Assembly (NCBI GenBank): GCA_000444245.1
Contig: ATSW01003537.1
Location: 1-21,024 of the forward strand
From: Botryllus schlosseri
Lineage: Eukaryota > Chordata > Ascidiacea > Stolidobranchia > Styelidae
Length of the DNA: 21,024 nt
Direction of reading: 5' to 3'
Within the stretch, counting starts at the first letter, position 1; every line of letters starts with the position of its first letter. The translations under genes and the position numbers were made by a program. Shown one piece after another: positions 1 through 12,300 of the stretch. The notes below the pieces were generated by a model. It was given only the letters and a program-made list of their open reading frames with translations, did no database searches and was not told the DNA's origin.

Positions 1-162
1 ACTGTTACACTTGGGGATTTGTAAGTAATTTTGACATATCTTGAGAATTGGTATTTCTACTTGTAATTGAGTATACAATATACAATACATTCATGGCCGC
101 GCTTGCACTTCTATACCTACCTTCGAGTAGCAATGTTGACTACGTTAACCACCACCGCTCAC
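1..162 (-). other. Intron of the receptor gene (partial)
   Basis: This begins with the donor GTGAGC at 157-162 in gene direction. I see no kinase C-lobe coding (LPVRWMAPE-type) in it, so the next exon lies before position 1. Confidence 0.8.
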
Positions 163-385
163 CTCTGCTGTCCTTTCTGTAATAGTCGGTCTCATAGACA
201 TCCCTCGCCAGGCCGAAATCGCCGATTTTCACCACGCCGTCCTTGCTGACCAGGCAGTTTCGCGCGGCCAGATCGCGGTGCACGTACTTGATGTCGGCGA
301 GATACGCCATGCCGTCTGCGATCTCGGCCACCATTTGAATCTGCTCTTGCAGGGTAGGCGGCGGGAGCCTGTCTTCGGCCTGAGG
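163..385 (-). CDS. Receptor exon 20: kinase catalytic and activation loops
   Basis: It encodes [20 protein letters not shown], then [20 protein letters not shown] and [20 protein letters not shown], then [14 protein letters not shown]. It contains the tyrosine-kinase catalytic loop HRDLAARN, the metal-binding DFG, and the insulin-receptor activation loop YETDYYRK with its three autophosphorylated tyrosines. Vertebrate receptors have DFGMTRDIY; here it is DFGLARDVY. The acceptor is CATTTCGCAG before 385. The donor AGAG|GTGAGC at 162 splits the codon just before the expected LLPVRW, so the rest of the C-lobe lies outside the window. Confidence 0.96.
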
Positions 386-3300
386 CTGCGAAATGAGTGA
401 CACGCTGTAGCCAATATTAGACGCGAGATGGGAAAGGACAGACAGACATAGAGGCAGAGCATTCCGTTCTCTGTGCTAAAGTCATTTTCATTAACGGTGC
501 CAGAGTAGGGCTGTTAAAAATGACTTAATTTTTAACTTATTAACTGTGCTGGCTACTTGATAAAATTGTAAGGTTACCTAAAAAAACGCTGCACACCAAT
601 TTTGACTTAATTCCAACCTATAGTGGCATTGGTATAAGAGAAAAAGTTTTGGATTTATTTAATAAAAATAAAGCAAAGTTTTTTCAAATTTTACTATCTG
701 CCCCATGAAATTGTGAGATTGTCTGAAAAACCGATGCACAACGAATTTGACTGAATTCGAACCGGTAGAAACGAAGTTATTGACGTTCAAAATTTGAGAT
801 TTCAAATCATAGTATTTACGGTGATGAATAAGAATTTGCCACCGTAAGTACTATTTTTTCTGATCCAAAATTTTGTACTCTAATAACATTGCTTGTATTG
901 GTTGTAATTGAGCCAAATTTGCTGTGCATCGTCTTTTCAGACAACTCAACAATTTCATGTGGTAGCCAGCAAAAATTGAAAAAAATTTATATTTATTTTC
1001 ATCAAATAAATTCAAAACGTTTTTCTCTTATAGCAATGCCTCTATAGGTTGGAATCGCACCCAAATTGATGTGCAGCCTTTATTTAGGTATAACCTAACA
1101 TTTTTATGAAGTAGCCAGTACAAATTGCAGAAAAAAGCATTTTTAACACCCCTACGCCCCAGGTGTTTATGAAAAAGTTAGCCGCTTTGACTTTTAATGA
1201 TGGGGAATTTTGTCAACAACGTCCTCTGACCTTTATACATACGAACAGATTGCGATTGTTGGAAATGGTTCCTCTGCGTATTATCACTTATCGGGTCGAG
1301 TCATTCAACAGTGAAATACGCAACATGCTGCGATTGCGCCTTATTGCACCGCACAAGTTGCCTTCGTGAGAAGCATAGGAGATGATATTTACCTCTGCGT
1401 CTTCCCTTCGCGATCTGAGATGCGCTTTCAGATCGCCCTTCTCCATGTACTCCATGATAACCATGGGATCCGAGGTTTGCGAGATCACGCCTAAAAGACG
1501 GACCACGTGCGTCGCGTTGAAGGCTTTCATCAGTTTGGCTTCTTCGAGGAATTCGAATCTGAAAATTTCAAAACTTCAAAGACCGACGAACCAATTTTGA
1601 ACATATATATGTATCATGTATGTGAACTCTATTCGTACCTCCTTTGAATTCCCGACTTTTCGTGGAGTTTCTTGATCGCCACCACGGTGCGGTCTTCTCC
1701 CTTTATCACGTTCTTTGCATACCCCACGTAAACCTGCATGTGTAAATAGCGGAATCAAGACTCACTGCGTGCAGCAGACATAACGCGGCTTGACTCTATC
1801 AAGATCTCAGTAGCGCAGGATTAACGCTAAAAACGGATATACCAGAATATATCTCAATTAACGTGGTTTTTCAGATGCGCAGGGCCAATTTGATAGGAGC
1901 ACCCGGAAACCTGATTTTCATTTATATTTATATATATATATTGTTGTTGATGGCGACAAATACGTCGTACGCGTGGTCAGATTACTAATTAGAAATCAGA
2001 TTACGTCATAGTGTGTATCAGAGAAAAATTGGCGAAGATAGACGCTCTGGCTACGGACCCTCATATGCAACATAACCCAATAAACATGCATGTCAAGCAT
2101 AGGGCGACATCGTACCTTGCCGAAATTACCGTTCCCGATAAATTTCGTCAGTTCGACATCGTCAACGTCAACTTCGTAATCGTCGGGTATGTAGTTAGCC
2201 GCCAAGCTCACGTATTCGGGATTCGTTGAGGAATAAATCATAGCTTTGGCGGCGTCCTTTTTCCTGTAGAAAGCAAAAGGGTTCACCGTCAGTTTTGTGA
2301 TGAAATATCGTGAAAGCGATTGGTAGAGTCGCGTGATCAAATACATTCAAACGTGAGCGCATACCAATATTGGAGCATTTGTTTAGGGCAGTGGACGTAT
2401 TCTCACCACACATTGCTAAAAACACAATGAAATATTGACGCGAGTCAGCGCAAGTTCGCCTATGGCGCCAGGTACTTTGTCTGGTGGTGACATAATCCTC
2501 CGATAATCGCGCTGTATAAATGTCACAACGATTCAAAATGAACCGCGAGTAAATCTTCGCCTCTGTGGGAGTTTTAATTCGTAAAAACGATCGACCTTTA
2601 GCATAGAATTGCAGTTCTGAGATTCTTGCGACGACGCAATCGCAACTTTATTGCCTGGGTAATAGCTAGTTTTCAATTTGTTGTACCGTTAAAATGCCCA
2701 AAGCAAAAACGCGATTACATTTACTGGAAAGGCAATTGAAACAAATATTTCTATGACGACGGTCAACATTAATTTTGGATATCCAAATTTCGCGCGAGAC
2801 AGTTTCGGCGCTGGCATTAGATTCGTAAATTAGACCGCACGAACATCCGTTGAGATATTTCCAGTGACGCGAGAAATCATTGTAGCGGTAAGCCGACGAC
2901 CAAAAAAGACATCACACTAACCCATGTGACGCAACTAAAGCCAGGCGATCATCCCACCCTTGTAGGTGTGCCTAAAAATATCCACCTTCCGCAAAGGTGT
3001 ATATAAATAGTGTATAATGTCAGGGATATCTCGAACTGGTATGACGTGGTATAATGTAAGCTCTTATTCGGCACGATTTGAAGGTTGATGAGATTTCACT
3101 CGCAGATGGAATTTGAAAGTTGATGACGCTGCACTCGCTGAATGGGGCCATAAAACACCTCACATCTACTACTGCTCTTAAAGAAAAGGTGTGCTCACTT
3201 CTTCAATCTGTAGAACACAACCGACACCACAGCGACGATGATGATTAGAGCGATTCCGCCTGCGATTCCGACTTCCAGGTTCGCTTTTCTGCTTCTCGCC

Positions 3301-6300
3301 CTTTCGGCGGCGCTCTGAGGGATATCAAAATTGATGTATTTCGTCCAGTTTCCTTTGCCGGCTAGCGTGACAGTCCTGATTCTGGCCCTGTGCGGCCCGG
3401 CCGCGAGCACGGACGGGATGACGTAGGCTCCATTGTTTTCTCTGTACTTCAGCACGGAGTAACAGAACAGATGTCCAGACGGGTGGGACAGCTGTGAACG
3501 AAATTGTGTTGCTGTGAGGTGTATTGTCACAAAATTAGAGGCACAACGACTCGAGTCCGAGTCGATTTTATCGATTGTATGGATTCGGGTTAGGCAGTGA
3601 GAGTATATAGTTTCAATTAACTAAAATATACGATATTGATACTATTAGTTCAACGAAAAATATTGTTTTGATACATTCTTTCAATAATTTCTTTTTGAAT
3701 TTCATTATTACGGGTATGACGTCATAGTATGCGGTACTAGGATATTGGGCTCAACGCTTGATACTCGATTTGTAACTGAATCACAAAGATTCTCGATTTT
3801 TTCCAGCGTTACACAAAACCATAACTCCAAATGAAAGGATGGGGAGTCAAAAATACCTTTGCATTACTGTCGTCTCTGACGTCGATGTCGTACGATTTCA
3901 CGTAGCCGTTAGGGTTCTGCGGCGGCTCCCATTGTAGAGTAGGCTAAAAGGAATTTTAGAAGTTTGCACACTTACACGGAGAGTTCATAGTCGGCATATT
4001 CTGACACATAAATCTTTGCAACCGTATATATATTCGAAATACAGCAGGTAAACTTGACAGTGTGCGTGCGGATGACAAAACCACCGACGCCGTGATTCGG
4101 TACATTGACAATATCATCATCTCTTTTCAACTCTTCTTCAATGTGTTTTGACTATAGATAACTAATCCATGGATAGATACGCAACGCATGTCGTCACGCT
4201 TGCCTGCCAAGTGTAATTTACTGCTCAGCAATCCGAAAGCAACATAATTGCTAATCCCATAGCTGGCGTATATTTTCGGAATCAGAGCGACAGTAGCTTT
4301 CAAATACGATCAACTCTATTTAATTTGAGCGCTCGGGTCGTCAGCTATGGGATTAGCAATAACGTTGCTTTCGGTTTGCTGGGCAGTAAGTCACAGTTGG
4401 CAAACAAGCGTGACGACGGATGTTGCGTATCTATCCGTGGGTTAGTTATCTATGTCCGACGTCCGACTGCGGCTTCATTGTGTTAAGGCAGGGTTACCAT
4501 ACGTCCTACATTAAGAGGATTTGTCCTATTTTATTTTTCACAAAATTGAAAGTGTCCGCGGAGGACGCCTAAATGTCCTCTTTCTTGGGAATTTGTCCAC
4601 TTTTTTTTCGGAAAAAGTATTAAAATGCCATGAAAAAGTCGAATTCGAGGCAGAATGGGTAAGCAGAATTGTACTTTTCAAAATCCGCAACAAGAACTAA
4701 AACTAGAACTAGTTACTTTTCAAAATGGACAACTAGAACTAGAACAAGAACTACTTACTTTTCGAAAAACGCAACTAGAAGTAGACATAGAACTACTCGA
4801 AAACAGTATTTAGTTGACCGTCAACTAACAAGATTGGCAGTTCGTACAAGTCCTATACTTAGACCACCACTGCTTCTACGATATTTTCTGTCTCCATTCA
4901 ACTACACCTTTTCAAAATCGCATCATCGCAACAAGCACCACTCAGCCGACCGACCTGCATTTCTCCGTCGGCACGCTCGCGCCCCGCGACCTTCAGCGTG
5001 CTGTCGTCTATGTCGTCGACGCCCGGGCGAAAATACGTCCTCGCGGCGGTCATGGCGTCGTAACTGCACATCGAGGAGTCGTTGATCGCCGCGTGATTGC
5101 AAGCGTACACTCGCACCTCGTACTCGGAGTAATGGAGAAGGCTGCGGAAAAGAGGATCGGCGTGACAGCGTGGAAGAGGGAGAATATCATTTGAGAACTT
5201 ACTCGGAGATTACAATTTCCTGGCCTTCCGCTTCGACTTCGAGAAATTCGTCTTCAGTGTAATAGTGAGACGGGAAATATTCTTCCAGACCGCTGCTCAA
5301 ACCTGGATGATTAAGCTGTTGGTAAAGCGCTGTAGTCGTATAGGCGTAGGCAGAGGTGCTCAAATTAGTCAAGGTTGCTGTACTGAGGAAGAAGTAGAAG
5401 AAACGCTGTACATTTATACCCTATTTATTACAAGTATAGGAGTAGCGATTGACAAGGCATCTCAAAAACTACTTCAAGGGTTACGAGACTACGTAAGTAC
5501 TTTCAAGAGTAGACTTGGTCGAAAATTAGCATATTTTCAGCTGTTAATCGGTGGCGGCTATTACGAAATTGCAATATATAGGCTATCNTCTCAACCGACG
5601 AAAAACAACTGATGACAAGGGCCAAGTTTTTCAACTTTTGGATCATTTTTTCACAGCTTCCTGAAGATTTCTAGATACTTAAAACTTATGTCGTGTGATG
5701 TTTTAAGCTGTTTGTGATAATTTTATATCGCAATTTTTTTCTATTTTTCATGTAAATTTTCCTTGCACAACTTTCATCAAATATTGCGCAAAATGTAAAG
5801 GTGCGGTTTTAAAAACATGCTATACACAATTTCTGGTATGGTTTTGTATAACAAAGAGTTTTGTGATGGATTGGCTGCACCTCAATGTCATCTAGGACGC
5901 AATGGCTTGCAAGCTAGAAGTTGAGCTACCCCAGACCAGCTGTGTCTGAGCTACTTGTCAACAGATCGTTTGATCAATTGTAGGTAGTTTAAATTTGAGG
6001 TAGTGTCTCATTTCACGGATGAAAATCTTACACCGTGAGGTTATAAAACGTAACCCTTCGAGTATATCCTATCNTGATAATTAAAAAAAAATTACAATTG
6101 CAACTTGTCGCTGCAACTTATTCTCAAATCAAGTGCAACTTTCCCGCGATTTTAGTGCAACAAAACACTTCTAATAGAGGCAATGTTCGAATCTATATTT
6201 AGTTACAGTGATAGAGGGACTATTTCACGCGGCTTTTGTGACATTTCCAGGCGCGAATGTGGTGAAAACTTATCTGAAAACTAATTTCGACTTTTCAAAG

Positions 6301-9300
6301 TCGAAAGTAGCGTAAAAAGTAACTATGACCTGGGGTGGCGAGATAGCGTAGTGGCATAATCCACAGCTACAACACCAATGGGTTGTGGGTTCGAGTCCGA
6401 CCGAGGTCGTCTCCAGAATTCCTACCTATGTGTTGGAGGTTTATATATGCTCAACGTCGCTATCTTATCCGCGTTAGCGTTAAGCGGTGTCTTACAAAAA
6501 GCCTGGAAGAGGGCCGTGCTACATGTCGGCAGATACGGAATCAAAAATAACCAATATCAGCCTAGTGTAAACGGCCATAGTAGTCTACAAACACCATGAA
6601 TACCGCAAACAACAACAAATATGACTTGACAGATACATTCCATCGATAACAAAAAACATCACAACTCACCCGCCAAAAATTCCAAACCGTCCGAGTTGTT
6701 TCCATAGGACGAAACATCCCCGCTTTCCGCGTAGCTGCTAAAATCACATTCATTAGATAGTGCACGTTGACGGACTAATCGCTTATACGGAATAAAATCC
6801 TACTTGTATGCTGGCTCATTATTGACAGACCTCCGTTTTCTCCAATCCTCGTCCAGCGACGTCAGTCCCGGACTTGTTTTTAGAAAGAAAGCGAAAAAAA
6901 ATGTCAAAATCGAGATAAGCGATCAACAAAACGCAAAAAGCTCACGAGCTGAAGATTTGTCTTTGCAGAAAATTTTCGAAATCGACTTCGTTGTTGGCTC
7001 TCCTCTCCAGCGCCTCTCGGTCCGGCTTATCCACGAGAGGACATTCGCAGTCCTGAGCGAAATTTAAAAATTTAGTAATCTCGAAGTCTTCTAAGGCTGT
7101 ATAAATACGATCTAACCGTATTTTTATCACTTTCAGTAGAAGTGGTTGTCGTTGGGGGAATGGTCGGCTTCTTGTAGGTATGTCTCGGCTTTTCTGTAAA
7201 ATCACACTCAAAGGTTTAATAAAAGTACTAGCCTTAGATGGTAGCCAAGTACAATTAGCAGTAACGACGTAAATTTCTACTCAATTACAGGGGAAGCAGC
7301 GTTTTCCGAGACGTGCCAGAAAATGGTGTTTTTGAAAGTGCTCAAGTAAGCATAGATTGCTAAAGTAGATTTGCTCTAGCTAGGACTGGTATACTTTCAG
7401 CAGTAAATCGGAGGCGAAGGCGACTATTTTTGAGATTGCAAGATGCATCTTCGCGACTAATTCATAATGACAGATGGAACACCAAGCAGATGCAGTTTCT
7501 GAAAATTTTTCCAGTTACGGGGAGGGGGTCGCAAGGGCTATGTCGCATAATTTAGTGATTTGATTCATAAAAGTGGTGAAAATTNGGTTAATACACCTAT
7601 TTACCAACCATGTGTTTACAGACACAAGAGTGCTCAAGTACAAAATAACGCCCATCCACTCTATAGGCAATGTCGCACGGTAATACGAGTCACAAATGCC
7701 TATATAGGCCAGGAAAAATGAAGGGGCGTTAATAATTCAAACATGTATACCAGCGAAACAGTATCATCACCATCGCAGTAGCCTTGCGCAAGCTAATTTC
7801 GTTCCGGTAAATCAACCAGCGACCGCAGTGACCCTATTTAGCTCGTATTAATTGCAATCCAACCATCCGCAGCTTTCCTTCATATAATCCTAACCCATCA
7901 CCTGTATACAATCACAAATCGACAATCGCACATCTGTTACACTTGAGAGTANTATTTCCGAAATCGTGGTAGCTACTAGNNNNATATTGCACTTAACGCG
8001 CGCTATGGCGAATGTGAAATAAAATTCCAGATGTATAAACGCGTTTAGATTTCCAATGGACAGGGTTATAATGATGACACCGACGCATTAAGCCGAAAGC
8101 AGATGTGGCCAAAGTGTTCGTACTCAGCAGAGAATTATGGTCTTAACGATCGCCTAAAGGGCCAGTTCTTTTTAGCAAATAGTCCACGTACGGCCCAATA
8201 TGAGCACGTACGGCCCGGTATGAGCATCAATATGGCCCAGCTTCAATGGGTGGCTGTCAAAGTAATCAGCTTTACTACTGCAGTATAAGTAGACGTAACA
8301 CAAGGCATCACAAAACTACTTAAAGTGGAAGTATATGCAAAAATCGTATATCTGGTCGAGGGGTCGCATACTTTTATCATATAATCGGTGGTTTCTACTT
8401 TCAAACCGCAGGATGTGTCTTAGCGACCAATGCAAAATGAATATGGCACTGCAAATAGATGCCATTTTCGAAAATATATCAAGTTACCGTGACTGGGTAT
8501 TTCGCCCAGCAGTTCTTGTCACTATTTCACACACATCTGTGATGCGGATATTCCCTAATACCAATTTCTGCTCTGCAAACTTAAAAGCGTAGGTTAAAGT
8601 AAGTTAAAGTGGAAATAGCCTAAATCATCATCAATTGAGCAAGTAGTAGACAAAACCTACTAAGTTCTCTGAAAAGGTGGAAACACTTCGTTACTGACCA
8701 CCTCTGGCCGGAACACACTATACCTCTCTCGCAAGTGTCGACTTTGGTGACGTAGAATTCATCATCCAGCTGCTTCCGCCATTTTACGACGTAATGCGTT
8801 ATCCGGCCGTTCGGCGACACCGGCGATTTCCATTGCACTCTGATCGCCGACGAATTAATGGCGCGCGCTCTCAGCCCGTACGGCTCGCTCGGTTCTACAA
8901 AATTGACACGGTGTTAAATTAAACCAGGAAGCGCCATACCCAGTCAGCGATACGTCCACACGTCTGTAGTAGTAGGTAATTAACGACGTACGTCTCTACA
9001 CTTTAGGAGTACTCCAGGCGCTTATGCCTGCTTGCAATACTTACTCACGTGATCAGGTTTTAAGACTGCTGTCATTTAATTTTACTTAATTTTCCAAGTT
9101 TTCGTGAATTATGTAATTGTTATCTACAATTTTGAACAAAAAAACTAAGCTATAATTCAATTTTTTTTTAAAATCTAATTTGAAAACAAACTGTGTATCT
9201 ATACTTCTGATTCTAATCCAGGGGTGGGCAAACTACGGCCCGCAACACCGTTCTGTGCGGCCCGCGAGAGTCAATGGAAACTTTTTTTAAACATTGATAA

Positions 9301-12300
9301 AATGCGTACAAAAAAATCGAATTAATGCAGGGACTTGATTAAACTTTTTCTTAGTATAATTGACTATGATAATTCTAAGACTGCGGTTCTCAAACTGGGT
9401 GGCGTGAAAGCATCTGAAAGGGGGCGCGAAGCTGAGCTAAACGAAAAAATTTTTCTCGCTCCGCGCGATTTACTTCAAATTCATAATTCTTGCTCTGCAT
9501 TTAGTCTGAATTTCATGTTTCAAAATATCTCATCCACAGTCGTAACCTTCCATGCCAGTGAACTATCCGTTAGGTCTGCAAGCATCGTGGTTGCATTTTG
9601 TATTGTGACGATAAGGGGGCGCGAAATCTTTCACCATCATAAGGGGGGGAAGGGGGGGAGGCGTGTGTCTTAAAAAAATGAGAACCACTGTACTAGGGTA
9701 AATACTTCCTATATTCTTTTTTATGTTTAATTTCTGGCGCGACAGCCCGATCTCAAGACCCACGCAGTTTGAAAGGTTTCAACTGCTGAACATCACAGAA
9801 ATCCTAAACGAGATTGACATAATTCGGATCACGAGTGTGATTTCAGATTGGCCACTCCAGTTTTAATTATCTCAGTGATGTGCTTATAAAAACGATTCGC
9901 GCATGTTTTAGGTAGATTCGTTCTCTGTATGCGTGATCGGGGTAATAATATATTATATCTACACATAGAAGAAGCGTGTTTGAAGCTAACATGGTTATGA
10001 TGCTGTCAGCATTGTGTGTCATGGAACAGAACCAAAACTGGAATTAGTAAATCTATGAACAGATCGCTGCTCACAGATCTAAATTTCGATTCTGTTCTAA
10101 AAAGCGGGACAACCGACTTTCATCTCTATAGTTTTTACAAATTGGTTATAGAGGTCTACCAGCCTATGAAATCTCGCCACTATGTTTCTGACGCGTGTAC
10201 GATATCATCAACACAATATTTGGTTTGTTTTAAATAAGCACTTACATTATCTCCATGTCCTCGCTATGTAATCAAATACCAATATTGCGTTTCGGTTTAT
10301 AATCCCAATTCTATATAGTGCGGCCCGCAAATGGATTCAGGTGTTGAATGCGGCCCGCGAGCTCAAAAGTTTGCCCACCCCTGTAATCTAATCTAATTTG
10401 GAGATTCTGAAAATGTTCTAGTTGTAAAATCTGCTTTGTACCACATTCGTTTATACACGCAACAGGTGCGGTAACTGGCGTTGAATGGGATCAACGTATA
10501 GTTATCACAAAGATGCGAGTATCATCATAATCCAGATGTCACTAAACATCCTATCGGCAGCAAACATATTACTCAATGCTAGAAAAAGAAATTGGCGTAT
10601 GCGTTAAGCCGAGCATCACTCTCGAAAGGTCAAGTGCTATACATTTGCGGATAAGCTTATATCGCCTCCGCAAATTTCCAGGGAGTTTCACGAAATTTCA
10701 CTCATAAGAAAAGGCATCTCACTCGAAGGCATGGTTGTGAAGTAGGTGATGTTGGATTGAGCTCCTTTCTGTACGCTCGAGGTGGTGTACGTCATCACGT
10801 ACATGGCGTATTGCGTGTAGGGCTTCAGGTTGTGAAGATGCGCCGTTACGGAGTTGCCGTCTTCGGCGGTGGCGGATTTCTTGAGGCCGAACAGCGCGTC
10901 CTTGATTTCCCAACCGGACCTGTACGGCGTAACCGGAGTCAGCGTGTGATTGGCAACAATATTCAGCGATTGGAGAAAATTTAATAGACTTAGGTTGCAC
11001 GGACTGCGAAAAACAAAGGGCTGGGTACATTGGGCCAGGAGACGGCCTGAACCCATATCAGCAGTTCACAAATAGGTTTGAGTACAATCGAGGACCCGGG
11101 TGATTCAATGACGTCATACCGGTATGAATGATGTGAACATTTTAAATATTTACCTTTCATGAGACCACAAGAGAATGTAATACCAGCTCTACAACGCATT
11201 GAAGATAATTTGGTATTTTTCGACCATACCTACTATTTCATTGCACTTCGCGATAATGCGGCGAGTTGATCATGACTTTACAGATATGTGATTTACATTA
11301 GCGTTAGCCTTCTAGTAGGAATATGATCAATCGAGGTTCAAGCATCGAAACTGTCATTGTCGTTGATAAATCAACTCTTCCTATCAAGGAGCGTATAATA
11401 CTATAATTTCAGTACATATCAAATATTTAATAAATTAAATATTTCATATTGATTAGTCGAGTGAAGTTATCGCCATAAAATGTGACAGAATACGTCGTAA
11501 ACCAACCCGGTTTGAGAGCAGACGTTCCTTCCTTCGTATCGCTTCGCGTTCTGATGTTCCCTGCGATGGAAAATAATCTGATATATCGTCTGGCGGGCAA
11601 ACATATAACAAAATTCAGACTACAAAGAAACGGTATCATTTGGCCGACATTTCTTTCGCGTAATGTACGACATGGCTGGTTTCTGGTCGTCCTATCAAAA
11701 CGGTATATTCTGTGGTTGGATTGGGGACGCACGTCCTTCAAGGATACAGAGTGTGCAAAGGAGATCTCATGCGTCGAAACATATGAGGCACCGCTGGCCC
11801 GGGTATTGCAACAGTCCACGTACGGCTCAGTGAAAAATTACTAACGACAATGTAAATAGGTAGAAAATTCGGAAATATCATTTGCCGTGATACAGGAGCT
11901 ATATCAGGCGGTTCTTGTGACATAAAACTCAGCTCATGAAACTGATGTAAACTGATTCCAAAACTATTTTCTACTTTTCAATATCCAAATTTTGCCGCCA
12001 AAAACAGTTCAAGGCGAGTGCTTGAGTGCTCCGAACAAATATAATNAATTCGTTACTGATCACTTATGGCGGTTGTATAAGGTAAGACCCTAAGACGACT
12101 GATGAAATCGAAGAAGATTGTGCAATATCGTAGAGCCTATTCCGTATTCAACTACAGGAAGTTTGATCTGTAACTCCTAAAACACACAGGCCATAAACCG
12201 ACTTACGATTCCTTGTGGAAAATTTGATAACCGATCAACGTCCTCTTGTCGGGCAGGTCGACTTTATCCCACTGAATCCGGACGGAAGCGAGCTCGTTAC

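Larger units (their letters stand above)
9219..10383 (+). mobile_element. Decayed hAT DNA transposon (outer element)
   Basis: The ends are CAGGGGTGGGCAAACT at 9219 and its inverted form AGTTTGCCCACCCCTG ending at 10383. Several CGGCCCGC subterminal repeats sit inside both ends, as in animal hAT elements. Host bases TTCTAATC precede it (9211-9218), and ATCTAATC, 7 of 8 matching, lies two bases beyond the right end (10386-10393). A transposase C-terminal remnant is at 10016-10237. A second hAT-like element is inserted at 9381-9690. It lies in the intron between exons 7 and 8. Confidence 0.85.

Noticed and set aside
4669-5085. 138-codon plus-strand open frame
   Set aside because: It is made of the 42-base tandem repeat plus the antisense of exon 14; no recognisable domain.
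5265-5612. 115-codon plus-strand frame ending in an N-containing region
   Set aside because: Antisense to exon 13 in part, the rest is dispersed repeat; no family recognised.
6388-6398. Possible true tRNA gene at the GGTTCGAGTCC box
   Set aside because: The surrounding sequence does not close into an acceptor stem, and it is followed by a SINE body and tail; same element found at 16641-16927.
4955-7052. Receptor as a pseudogene lacking a furin site
   Set aside because: At first exons 10 and 12 seemed to join directly without RKRR; the 69-base exon at 6804-6872 supplies it in phase, and all exons are intact.
11427-11844. Overlapping 130- and 120-codon open frames on both strands in an intron
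   Set aside because: Frames this long are expected by chance in 21 kb read six ways, and neither translation resembles a family I know.
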